In this document: positions 44,826 through 57,000 of the stretch, piece by piece
Layout of the letters: every line of letters starts with the position of its first letter
Position numbering within the stretch: position 1 is the stretch's first letter
From: Sclerotinia nivalis
Taxonomy: Eukaryota; Ascomycota; Leotiomycetes; Helotiales; Sclerotiniaceae
Reading direction: 5' to 3'
Assembly (NCBI GenBank): GCA_029531795.1
Contig: JAPEIS010000010.1
Span: forward strand, 2,170,001-2,234,000
DNA length: 64,000 nt
Notes under the pieces: generated by a model
The model's database searches: none
Seen by the model: the letters and a program-made list of their open reading frames with translations, nothing else
Told to the model about the DNA's origin: nothing
Translations under genes and position numbers: made by a program

Positions 44826-45594
44826 ATGGAGCACCAAACGACATATCAAACCCCAGAAGGAGGGGCAGAGATGCCAGCTCTGGGAGCTGGAATACCTCCT
44901 CCGAATCAGCAACTCCCTGCGCAAATGTTCACGACAGCTGCGCAATTACTTGACTTGACTGATAGTAAGCATCCCCGATCTGCGAAGCTATACATGAAAG
45001 ATTGGTTGTGATATGGCTCCTTGCATAGGGAATCTACTAGTGGCAGATCTATGTTTTCAGAATATGCACATAAGATGCATTTTGTGATGCGTGCATTTGC
45101 TAATCATTATCTTCACTTTACAGAAAAACTTATGATCTCACTCCGCGATGGCAGAAAACTTATTGGAATACTTCGAAGTTGGGATCAATTCGGTATGCAC
45201 ATCATCTAACCATAAACATATTTTTCCGTGTCACGTCAGACATTCTAAACTCCCAACCACAGCAAATATAGTATTACAATCCACCGTCGAGCGTATATTT
45301 GTCGCACCCTCTACTCCCTCTACCCCAGGTGCCGTCACACGACCAGGACTTTACGCCGATGTACCTCGAGGACTCTTCCTCGTCCGCGGCGAGAACGTTT
45401 TACTTCTTGGTGAAATAGATCTGGATAAAGACGATGATGCACCACCAGGATATGAAAAAGCAGATGCGGAGTTGGTGCACAAGTTGGACAAGGAGAGGAG
45501 GGCCCTGGATTCAAAGAAGGATAAGAATAGACTTAAGAAGCTAGCAGAGCTGGGTTTTGAGGGCGAAAATTCTGGGGAAGCAATATTTGGATGA
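44826..45594 (+). CDS. LSM1: Sm-like protein Lsm1 (mRNA decapping activator)
   Basis: Three exons (44826-44964, 45124-45192, 45263-45594) give 179 residues. The Sm1 motif is [20 protein letters not shown] followed by [15 protein letters not shown]. The Sm2 motif is [17 protein letters not shown]. The LxxxDGRxxxGxLRSFDQFAN pattern with a long C-terminal tail is specific for Lsm1, the subunit that distinguishes the cytoplasmic Lsm1-7 ring. That ring binds oligoadenylated mRNA 3' ends with Pat1 and promotes decapping. The tail ([20 protein letters not shown]) is charged and helical, as in other Lsm1 proteins. An N-terminal Pro/Gln-rich extension of about 40 residues is typical of filamentous fungi. 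Confidence 0.92.
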
Positions 45595-47495
45595 TTATAA
45601 GCGGATTGGACCAGGTTATACGGGAGTAAGGTGGGAGGAGATTCAAGCGGGAAGTAACGAATGGGGACAGTCGATCAGAGATGTGGTTAAAAACACAAGG
45701 CCGAATATTGTGAAAGGCTAGCTGGCGATTTTTATCAGTCAGTCGTGGCAGATCTATGAGAGATTAACCACAAGAAACATTTTTTCCTTCTTCTCTAGAA
45801 CCTTTCTCATGAAATTCGTGCGTATGGAGTATGCAGAAAGGCCTAATGAGCAATTATGTCTAGTGTATTCAAGAGCAAGGTACTCCCCAATTCAGAGAAT
45901 GAACTCCGATCAAGCAACTCGGAATTTTCACTACAGGAAGGCTTGAGTTTATTAAACCCTAAGATCAAATATCAGAAATCGAATAATGGATGAGGTCTTC
46001 CGTTCAATGCATATATCCAGCCCAATATCCGAGAATCAAAGTCAATGTTCTGGAGTTGAAAGATTAATGTAAGTTTGAAATTCCTTATTTATGCTCATTC
46101 TTCGTAGGATGGAATGAATCTAAAAGTACGAGTAATATCTACGCAAACATTTGGAAACTATATACTAGTCAAGTGAAACTAGTGTTTTTCGCATGTTATA
46201 CCCCATATCGATGTCTTCGCTGAAGTATCAGTTCGTGAAAACCGCAGTAGGGTGCATGAAAAACGTTTTCATAAGGCGTTGGGGAAAAGGTAAGAAAGAA
46301 GAAATAATGGAAGAAAATCGTTACACTAGAAGACGTCAGACGGAACTGCAGAAATAACGGCTATTTAGAATGCATATCAGTTTATCTACTGAGTAGTCTA
46401 AATAGAGGTTTTATTCGGTCAATCCGTTCATCACTTCGTGGAATATGCTTGATAAACTGAAAGTCAAGTAGCTATTCAGAGACTAGATCCGCTGATCAGA
46501 AACACGTGCTACGATTTTCTCATCAGAACTTCTTTCCCGAGGTCCCTTTTTTCTGAATCGCTTGTCGCGAGATAGTATACGCTTGGTATGTAGTCCATCC
46601 CATCATTTAACGTTCTTTTCGGATAATAAACTAGGAAATAGAGAATGTTTAGAAGTTAAATAAGCATCAAATTTTTTCTTCTGGTCTCCTTCTAGATCAT
46701 TATGCAAAATCCTCCGAGCGCAAATCTTGAGATGAGATTTGTGTCATGCGTGGATGCATGGGAACAGGGGTATAGGGACTTGGGAATTCATGCATAGGTA
46801 TTCACACGGAGGGGTCAATTGTATTGGCATTGATGGGTGAGAGGTGTAAACGGGTAGGACCTTGCTTTGGACGTATCACTCGGGAAATTTTGAGATGGGA
46901 AATCGGTAGAGAATGTTCGGGATTGGAGTAGAGGGCTTGAGCATGAGGTGCTAATCTCTGTGATATGAAGAACTATTGGATTTGTTGGGACCTGCTGTTT
47001 GGCGCGGTGGAGAATGAGATGAGGGTTGGGATGTATGGATGTATGGATATTTGGAGGGGTAATTGAGATTGCTGGGTGAGTGATGACGGAATGGCTTTTG
47101 GGGGTTCTTATGAAGGAGGAAGTTCGCACTTTTTTTTGGGAGAGATTGTCTTGAGCAGTTGTCAATAAGAAGATTATCTTTTCGATACCCAGACACCCAG
47201 ATACCCACATTCAATCACTTCTTTGGACTTCGACTTCGACTTTGTCGTCTTTATTACTTCTACAGTCCTCGACAAAAACAGATAAACAGACTAGCACACA
47301 TCAATTACAATCTCCAATCCACTCACAAATCATAATCACATAATCCCACACAACACCTGCAGCACTACCGCTCCGGGCCTCCAAAAATCCTTCAAGATCT
47401 TTCACTCACGCCCCCGTCAAAGACCATATATAACCAGTCGACTCCTGTCCATCCCCATCCGTCCCTGCAGTTCTTGCTCTAGAACTAATTCAAAC
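45595..47495. other. Intergenic region, 1.9 kb
   Basis: No supported gene is seen. The sequence from 47215 to 47495 is pyrimidine-rich (ACTTCGACTTCGACTTTGTC, then many CA/CT steps) and is probably the leader of the following gene. The minus-strand frames at 46815-47214 are unconvincing. Confidence 0.45.
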
Positions 47496-49354
47496 ATGTC
47501 TTCCAATTCAACCACAACACCCATTCCCGCTCCCACAAACACCATTAATCCTCTTCCTGCCACGCCTGCTGAAGCTGCAGCAGTAGCAGTAGCAGCAGCA
47601 GCTATTAGACCAGGTACCTCTGGCGCAGCACTCGATTTGCATTCGCAAACTGAGGATGCGGCACGGCAGTATAAGGATGCGCAGAAGGCGGAAAAGGCTT
47701 ATGGAGAGAAGAAAAAATGTATGAGTGCGAGGAAGGATTGGTATGATTGTAAACTACATTTTGCAGCTGGAGTGCAGGGGTTTAAAGAGGGAGGGAAGTG
47801 TGTTGGGAGGGTTGTTAAAGCGGGTCCTAGTTTGGTCAAGGAGAAGGTTATGGGTGGAAGGGGAAAAGGGGTGAAGGGAGTGGATAGTGCTAGTACGGGG
47901 GGCAGTGCGGTGTTGGAGAAGGAGAAAGAGAAGGCGAAGATTAATAAGAAGGGTGGTAATGGAGGGGTTAAAGCGAAGGTTATGGGGTTGAAGGAGAAAG
48001 TTTTGGCGGTGAAGGAGAAGAGGGCTGCGAAGAAGAATGCTAAAGCTAATGATACTGGCGCTACGACAACAACTGTGGCTGCAACAGCAACAACAACAAC
48101 AGGAGCTACGCCCGCCGCTCCCATCACAGCAACCCCAATACCAGCACCAACCAAACAAGAAAAAAAGAGAATGACTCTGGATCAGGTGAGAGATCGAATC
48201 CTTTCCTACCGTTCCCATTTCTTCTCGGAGGATGAAGATGAAGATGAGGTGAACATGGCTCCTCGAATAGCAGGTTGGATGACCTATTTTTTACCTTTAC
48301 ACATCCTCTTTTTTTCTCTCACGATGCCAACTTTCACATTTGAATTTGCTTTGAGGGTTTTGGATGATGATTTCGATGGAAATATAAATGAGCATTAAGA
48401 AGAGCATGCTAATTGAATTTTTGGAAAATAGAGAATCCAACAAGCAGAAGCCAAAGCGCTCGCAAGGCAGGAAGCGGAAGCCTCGGCCGCAGGCGCAACA
48501 GCTGTGAGAGAGGAAGCTCCGGCGCAAATTCAAACACAAACGCAAGCAACGCCAATAACAACATCCCAAACATCGACGTCAATGAGCAACCCGCCGCAGT
48601 TACCACCGAGGACGCAGTTGAGTCCTCCAGGATCCCCAACGAAGACAACCATGGAACCCATTCACGAGGACAGGGAAACAACTCCTGTGCTGACGGAGAC
48701 GGTACCAATGGCGAGCGGAGGGAGGGGAGAACAGTGAGTGAGAGTATTAGCGTTGGTAGTGGAAGTGATAGCAGGAGCGGAAATGGAGAAATGGTGGGAT
48801 TAAAAGCTAGAGTAGCTTTTATGGTACGTGGAAGATTGAGGGGTGGTGATATCGATACTCCAACAACTGTTCCTTCTCCTGCTGGAGAGGCTGTTCTAAA
48901 TGAAAATGGGGGTGAGAATGATAGTGGAAGTGGAAATAGGAATGAAAATGAAAAAACTAAAACGAAAAAATCCACCACAAAAAAATCAACAAAAGAGAAA
49001 ATCATCGCGCATTTCAAACAACATTCTCGATGGATAAAATGCGAAAAATTCAATCACAATGAACAAGAAAAAGGAAAAGGAAAACGCCTCTCACGACCGG
49101 GAAAGCTCTCAACGTTAAAGTTGAGAATCAATCTTTTTATTTCGAAGATGAGGGATGTCGGGGTCAATGCGCTGGGTTGGGTAGGAGGGTTGGTTGTGGA
49201 GTTTTTGGTGAAGGTGAGTGAGCTGGGGGAGAGGGTTAGGGGGAGAGTTGGTGGGGGGAAGGAGAAGATGGAAGAGAAGGGGGAGGAGGGGAAGAAGGGG
49301 AAGAAGGGGAAGAAATTTAGGTTTTCGAGGTGGAGTAAGGGGAGGGTTTTTTAG
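47496..49354 (+). CDS. Unrecognised low-complexity Lys/Ala-rich protein, about 532 aa
   Basis: The most protein-like model has exons 47496-48248, 48432-48732 and 48810-49354 (532 residues). The N-terminal part is Pro/Thr/Ala-rich (AAAVAVAAAAIRPGTSGAAL). A more ordered patch follows (EKKKCMSARKDWYDCKLHFA). Then come long Lys/Gly/Ala blocks, a Gln/Ala-rich helix (RIQQAEAKALARQEAEASAA), a Pro-rich stretch with LPPRTQLSPPGSPTKTTMEP, and a basic C-terminus containing LKARVAFMVRGRLRGG and LRINLFISKMRDVGVNALGW. An alternative two-exon model (47496-48273, 48432-49354; 566 residues) uses another frame across the middle and looks less protein-like. I know no family. Coding status is supported by length and start context only. 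Confidence 0.5.
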
Positions 49355-49580
49355 AGGTGGAGCGGAGTGGAGATGGGAAGTGGAGATTGGGAATTGGAAG
49401 AGGGGGAAGGGGGAGGGGTATGAGTTATGAGTTATGAGGTTGGATTTGATGTTTGATGGTTTTACGAGTATATTTCACGTTTATGACTTTTCTAATTTTA
49501 TGGTTATGGTTACGGTTACGTTTATGAGTTTTTTGATTTTACGATTACGAGTTTTCTGATTTTATGTCTACAAATATGAG

Positions 49581-49672
49581 CTTTTGCTTTTGCTTTTGCT
49601 TTTGCTTTTGCTTTTGCTTTTGCTTTTGCTTTTGCTTTTGCTTTTGCTTTTGCTTTTGCTTTTGCTTTTGCC
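49581..49672 (+). repeat. CTTTTG hexanucleotide repeat, about 15 units
   Basis: Fifteen near-perfect tandem CTTTTG units end with a CCTTTTG variant. An open frame of Cys-Phe repeats across it is an artefact of the repeat. Confidence 0.9.
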
Positions 49673-50388
49673 TTTTGTTTTTAGTTCTTAATTGTGTTTT
49701 CCTTTTTTTCTATTTTTGTTTTTTTTATCTATTTTCTTCTCCTCCAATTCTTTCGATATCCATCATTTTATCCATTATTTCGTCCATAGTTTTCCAGTTT
49801 TCCAGTTTTCCAGTTTTCCAGTTCTCCAGTTCTTCAAAGGGTAATTACGGCATATAGATATCACATAAACATATATAAATAAACATACATACAGTAGTTT
49901 CTTTTCCACACAACTTTCCCCATCTATTTTTTTATATTTCCGGTGAAGAAGACTTTTTTCGAATCAATTATCTCTCATTGTTCATAATAATAATACTTGA
50001 AGAAAAAAAATTATAATCTCCAAGAAACTAGAACGTTAACACCAACAAAGCACCCCCCTTCCTCCCCCCTCTTAAACAAATCTTTCAAAAAAATCACATC
50101 AATATCAATATCGATACCATTCTCTACTTCTCCCCTCATTAAAACCCTCATTAAAACCACAACATAATCTTCGGATTACACTATACACTATACACTATGC
50201 CAACAAAAGTAAGTAACCACTTCTCAATCCTCAATTCTCAACTCTCAACCCTCAACACTCAACAATAAAAAACTTATATAGATATTAAAAATACACTCTA
50301 CTACTCGGTAGACAAAGGGGTGTATATGCTTAAGCGAAAAGGGACAGAAAAGAAAAGGAACAAAAACCCAATGCCATAGAGATAAACG

Positions 50389-50458
50389 ATTCGAACTCCA
50401 GCTCCTGAAGGAAATCCTTAACTGTTAAGCAGGGTCGCGTTGATTACTCCGCCATAGT
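50389..50458 (-). other. tRNA-like fragment (Leu/Ser type), probably a relic
   Basis: The minus strand reads ATGGCGGAGTAATCAACGC (type II D-arm-like), then a CTTAACAGTTAAGG anticodon-arm-like block, a short variable-arm-like stretch, and GGAGTTCGAATCG (T-arm-like). The T stem and acceptor stem do not pair, so a functional tRNA is unlikely. Confidence 0.25.
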
Positions 50459-51037
50459 GGATTGTTGATTATTGGTCTGTTGCTCTTTGGGTTGTTGGTG
50501 GGATACCATATGTGCTGGTATTTTGTTTTTGGGTGGAAGGAGAAGAAGGTAGGATGTAGAAGGCAATATATGGAGCGGGTGGTGGAGAGAGATAGAGGAA
50601 GGAGGGATGGGGTATGGAAGGACTCTAGGAACGACGAATATGGTGTTAAGGTCAAGTGTATTTTGCAGAAGCGGTTCAAGAGGCTATTTTTGACATTGAT
50701 TGGTTTTACTCCTGCAAGGAATATTGCCGTGATTAATAGAATAAAACCAAATCAAAAAGATAACTGTTTATATTTACAACTATTTAACAATTTTTCGTTT
50801 AATGCACAATTTTCAACATCCAGTCTGCTCTACAAAAGATGATATCTGCACGGAACCTTTCAAATATCCAAAATCAGAAACCCAAATTCGGACAGTCGAA
50901 TTCATTCAACTAGAGAAACAAATCATATCTTCCCAGAACTCCGGTCATAATGTTTCCACGCCACGCACTGCACCGCTTGCCCTTTCGCTCATTTCATAAA
51001 TTCATCCGGATAGTTCCAAACTGCCATCAACATACAA

Positions 51038-54000
51038 TCACTGATTATATAGTTCCATACGGGTGATTCTACCAGAGGCATTGACCATAACAAGAGCGTT
51101 CTCATGGACGTCTGAGTAGACGGGCCTATATTCGGTCGGGAGCTGAATCACCTTTCGGTTATCTGGCGGCCCCCATTTTATACAGTGAGAATCGGACCTG
51201 ATTAAAATATTGCTCAAGTCGTCTCTCTTTCTGGGTGGGTCGCTCGTGAGGAGAGAATCAATTCAAAGAGATCCTTTATCTGTTTCGAAGCATTGGTGAT
51301 CTTGGGAAAGAACTAGATTATCGTAGTTTCCATCTATACTATATGTTTGCTGAAGAGTCCATATAAAGTGTTCTGTTTCTGGGTGGCTCAGACTTTGATA
51401 GAAGTAGCTCCAATACAGATAATACCTTGATACGAGTGTTCGACCATCTGATGAGAACGCAATTGCTTTCACATAGTCACTCACAACTTTCGTTTCATCA
51501 TATGGTTGAGGATGTGTCTGGATGTGGCATAGACGGGAGCACGAGATTTTGATAGCGTCTTCGAATGAGAGGAGCACTACTAGTTGCTTTGAATCCAGTA
51601 AGAATGCTATTTTTTCCAATATGTCCCAAATAGCCATCTAGTGTCTGTTACAAAATGGGATCTGCGGAGTGATGTCTATTATCCTAATAATGCCATCACT
51701 AAAGCCCAGAACCAATAATTCACTATTCGGTGAAAATGAGATTGCAGTGGGGTAGAAATGCTCCCCGGCATCCAAACTATAACAATAGTAATTTTGAATT
51801 TCATTCGTGATATAAGAAGGTCCCCACACCCTTACACTCCTATCGTTCTGATTTGACGCCAGCAAGCTACTATTAGACGAATATGCCAGTAATTTAACAG
51901 GTAGATCGAGGCCTAATCGCTTGTATGTCTTGTTAGATCTTGAATGATATTCTTCAGAGGCTATATCCCATATAATAATGTCTCCATTCTCGAAACCGGC
52001 TGCAATAGAGCTGCCATCTGGCGACAGCACTACTGGGCTTCCTGACTCGAAATTCCCTTGAGCTGGTAGCATAATTCTAGAGGTCCACCTTGGCGGCTGA
52101 TTCTTGGTGCGGCGCCAGATAATGATGACGTCGGACAATGCCATTATCACGCTACCATCCGATGAGACCTCTTTGATACCATCCACCAGGGTCTGTTGCA
52201 GATGCCATTGGCGAGGTTCTTCCATGGTGGAGCACCAGATCATGATATGTTTATTAACAGAGCCAGTCACCAGTATGCTGCCATCAGATGAGAGGGCCAT
52301 TGCGCAGACTGATTCTGAATAACATCTCAACGTTTGTCTATGAACCCAGGCGGGATCGTGGGTTTTGACGCGGCACCAAACATCAATAGCGTCATTGTTT
52401 GAGACTGTTGCTACTATTTGGCTATTTGATGACAATTCTATTACATGTGTTGAGTCAAATGAGCACTCAAAAGTGTGCGTGAGATGTTTTAAGGGCAGCC
52501 GTAGTATCCCAAAGATAAATATGGCCGAACCCAGAGCCTAGTGCTAAAATCTTGCTATCGGGTGAGAATGCAAGATAACTTCCATCAAAGCCACGAGAAT
52601 CAGGCACTTCCTCATGTAGTTCAGCTTGAGCTCCGGTGTTGGTATCAAAAAGCCTAAGCTGGTCAAAGACAGCATCGCAAATGGCAACGAACCTGGTATT
52701 TGGCGAGACAGCTAACACTTCTACTGGGGCTCTCAGTCTTCCGGGAGTTGGACAGGGCATGTGATGTGAAGACGGAAGAAGTTCCCTAATATCTTCGTCC
52801 TCATCAAGCCCGTCTCCTTCACGATTTCGATAAATTTCCCGCTTCCAGAGTTCAAAAGATGTGCGCGAAGATTCCACAACAAACTTATCACCATATCTTG
52901 AGAGCTCCAATACAGAGTCACATGGATATTCTAATGTTTGTTTCAAGCCCCACGTAGTAGGATCCCGAAGCTGAAGAGTCCCACCAGAGACGCTACAGAC
53001 TATCAGCTTACCATCGGGAGAGAATTTAACATTGTTTACGCTGTGCGACTGGAATCCTAAGTTCTCCTGAAGGACCAGTACAGCGACATCCCAAAATTGA
53101 ACTACACCTTCCACCGAAACAAACACCAACAGCTTGTTATCATGTGAAAACAACATTGAGGAGACTTGGGAATGAAGATGCAATGTTGTTTGTAGAGTCC
53201 AATCGACGGGGCTCCAAAGCTCTATTATATCTGAATATGCCGATGCAAAGTACTTACCATTTGCCGAAAATGCCACTTCATTTGACTTGTACAAGTTCTT
53301 CTTTAATGTGTGTCGTAGACGTAGAGCCGGAGGAATAAGACTCCAAACATATAGCTTCTCTGTGATACAGTCGACTACCTTCATGAGTCTGTGTCTGGCC
53401 CAAGCAAACCCAGCTCCCTTGTTTAACGTTCCAAAATTTAGCTACCGCGAATGTGTAAAAGGCCAGGATTAGCTTATCACCCGCTAGAAATGCTGCTAAT
53501 CGGACCATTGAAATTAAATACCCGTCATCGTATATTCGACAATTATCCTGATTTAAAAATCGTATGTGTAATGAATCTCCCAAGCTGTTTCGTCTTCCTG
53601 ACGACGGCGCCAGACTGTGACCTTGGTTGAATTTTGGGACATAAGGAAGCTGCCGTCGGTTGAAAATGATAACGTAGTAGTACACTCACTTCTACGAGCA
53701 GGGTTATCACATGTCTGGCTAAGTCTGTTCTGGCGAGCCCATGTAGCAGCATTCCAAATATCGACGAATCCAGGAACGCATATTGCTAGAAGCATACCAT
53801 CCAGTGAGAATGACATTAAATCAACGGCATCGCTGTCAGTATATAGTGTATTTTGGAGAGTGCCAGTCAGCGCATTCCAAATCTTGACTTCATTGACGTG
53901 CCCGCGATTGAACGACGATACTAAAAACCTGTTGTCAGCAGACAACGGTAGGTATTTAGGATAATCATAGCGATCGAATGCTTCTATTGCCTGCAATTCT

Positions 54001-57000
54001 GCTGTCCATGTTGGTTCCATCTTTGATCTTACATGAGTCCCTCGGGTAAGATGGTCTATGAATGCTTTCTTCACTAGGCTTTTCTCAGGAGCAAAAGTGA
54101 GCGCCGAAGAATAAAGCTGCGCAGGTGAAGCAGCAACCATTGCTATGTTTTTCATTATAAATCGTTTTGCATCTTGAAGGAAGATAGCTCGGTTGTCTCT
54201 CTATTTCCAGTCTATTACAATCAACAACATTAGCTCAAGTCGGGCACTCAACATGAAGAGTCAAGACTCAATCACTCAGAACTCCAGCATATTCAAATAG
54301 AAATTGGAAGACATAACCTTCGAATCTTCACAAAACTTAAACACCCGAATAAAATGATCATATGGGACTTAGGCATCGCAATGCTATGCCGTAGCCGCCG
54401 GGACAAAAACCAACAAACAGGACAATGCGGCGAACACAATTAAATGGAACAAAACTGCCTGGATAAAATGAAGTCACGAAGCTAAATTACCGCAAGTGAT
54501 TGTAGTATGCTTATGAACCCAACAGCTTTTGATGACTCGCCGAGATGACATAAAGCCTCTAACCATTGTAAGAGTTCTGGACCGGACTCACCGCACACTC
54601 AGCGAAATCACACCAAAAATGACGATTTTCACCTTTTTAAATCTTTATTATATATATGAAATATTAAAATAATTTATTAAATTTTGTATTTATAAAAAGA
54701 TAATTAATCAAGATTTATTAAAAATTGAACAAAATATTTTTATTTATTTTTGTTTTGAAGTTATATATATTCGAAATCAAAGAAATGAAAAAGTTCAAAA
54801 AAATCGCTTATTTTATATGGGGAAAATATGAAAAAAACGTTATATAATGAAAATTTTGAAAATTCCCAACTTTAAATACTTGTAATTTCCAATCAAAAAT
54901 TATTAAAAATAAAATATATAATTTTCTAAAATGTTTTGATAGTTAATTATTATATTCCAAAATTTCAATTGATTCTATTTGATATTGAAAAAGTTATTTG
55001 ATATTTAATTTTATATGAGAAAATATGGTTTTTGCAGGGATTCTGTCACGAATTCGAATGGTGTGCGGTAAATAGATTCCAGAACTCTTATGTAGTATTT
55101 TCGGAGAAATACATCAACATCACCTTCGTCCAAAATACTAAGTCTACTGCGTTGCAGATGATTAACCCAATAACGGCAGGCATACTGAGCATGCCCATAC
55201 TCGGTCAGCAGGTGCTTAGACATACCAGCTTCTAGTCTCTTAAAGCCACAGTTATGCACATCTGAAGTCTTATTTTGTAGGATGTTGAGACATTGATGGA
55301 AAAGTTCTTTGTGAGCGCTCTTTTCGGAAACCCAGAACGGATCTAGAGATCGACGTCGATCAAGAAGAAAATCTCGGAACGATTGGCGGATCAATTGTAC
55401 AGTAGTGTTCTCTTCGCCTCTGTTTTTTTTTCGTAATGTCCAAAACAGAATATAAAGGCTTTACGGCACCCTTGATATTGTTGAGTCGTTTGTCAAGCAG
55501 GCGAGCCAAATCAATCTCTGAAAGAGGATCGAAGACTGTGAGAATAGCGCACACAACTGGCTTAAACAAATCGATAAACTCTTAGTATTCAGCGCTGGTT
55601 TTGCAGAATTGTGACATAATTCCCTGGTACAAATTATCAAGCTCCTGTAAAGATGAACGACGGCCTGTGTCTCCTTTGAGTACAACCTCTAGGCGCTGTT
55701 GGGCATCCTTTCCTTCATCTACTTATCGACATACTACGGCCGCATAGATGAATAAACGGCCGGATCGTCGACAGAGTTCACGAATGCTCTCTTCTCCCAG
55801 CCAGCTGCTTTCTTCTTGGCTAGATATTTCATCATATTCTTCAAAGATCTCTTTTGTACGAGTTCGTATATAGATAAGAACATCATGCTCGTTTTCATCC
55901 TCGCGGATTTCATCAAGTGCGTACTCGCGGCAAGTAGCATTTTCTGTTTGAGAAGCGTTTCCTATTTGAAAGGCATTCCGTAGAGCCGTTTCTGGTTCGA
56001 CTGGTAATGAAAAATCGAATGAGGCGGTCATCCTTATCTCGATTTGCGATGAGGTTCATAATCATTTTGATGTCTTTTTCCGAGCACTCATCGAGAGCAT
56101 CAATAACAACAAGCAAAGGGCGCTTGTCCTCCGCTTGATTTCATGGACCGCAAACAAGCTTCTTCCATCGATCAGAGAAACTCCAATTATCAATATCCTA
56201 ATTCGTCTCTATCGCCTCGCAGATGTGCCGTTTAATATTCGGATCGATACTAGCGAGTTGAAAAGCAATCGATTTGAAAAATTGTGTCGCATCTCCCCGA
56301 CCTTTTTTGTTCCGCGCGAAGAAGAAACTGGCTCCCAATGTGTTTTTTCTGTCAATCCATTGAGCCACAGTGCAGGCTATAGTTGATTTGCCAGCGCCAG
56401 CTGCGCCTTTCAGCCAGAAGACTAGCGACCCTTCGTCACTGTTGTACCATTTCTTGATCTCATTAAGTGTTGTAATACGAGTTCTTTCATGATAAGACTT
56501 ATGCTCATTCGCCGGCGAGTCAACCACTGCTTCATGAGGTGGACATAGCTTCATTAACAGTTCACCTTACCTGTTTTGACCTTTCTGCTTTCCAAAGCTT
56601 GTAATCTGCTTGGATAATTCCTTTAGATCTCCCACTATTTCATTTTGACCTCGGACTACTTCCTATTTGTTTCATATCAACATGGATTTGATTAATCTTG
56701 GGGGAGAGTGTATAACAACATTCGATTTATCCTCTACCGAATTGATTGTCTTATCAATGTCAGATAGCACGTCAAACCCGAATGATTTCAAATCTTCATC
56801 AATCGTTGTTTGAAGTTCCTGGATAGTTTGAAGTATATCATTCCAGGGATCGGCCGGAACTACATTCCTGAAGAAACGTGTAGATCCATTCCTTGAAAGA
56901 TGAGCATATAGTTGGATTTGGTACTCTAATATTGCAGCGTAAAGCTCGATAGTAGTCAACCGCCATGAACGAATCAAGTCTTGCAGATGCGGGTTTGGGT

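Larger units (their letters stand above)
49355..51037. other. Simple-sequence-rich intergenic region
   Basis: It contains the CTTTTG repeat (49581-49672), a TTTTCCAG repeat (about 49793-49830) and a tRNA-like fragment (50389-50458). ATGCCAACAAAAGTAAGT at about 50197 looks like a start codon and donor site, but no convincing second exon follows. Confidence 0.45.

Noticed and set aside
49564..49857. 97-codon frame with Cys-Phe repeats
   Set aside because: It is generated by the CTTTTG microsatellite, with no start context.
50197..50220. ATGCCAACAAAAGTAAGT as a first exon of a further gene
   Set aside because: The start and donor look good, but no coding second exon could be found in the next 800 bp.
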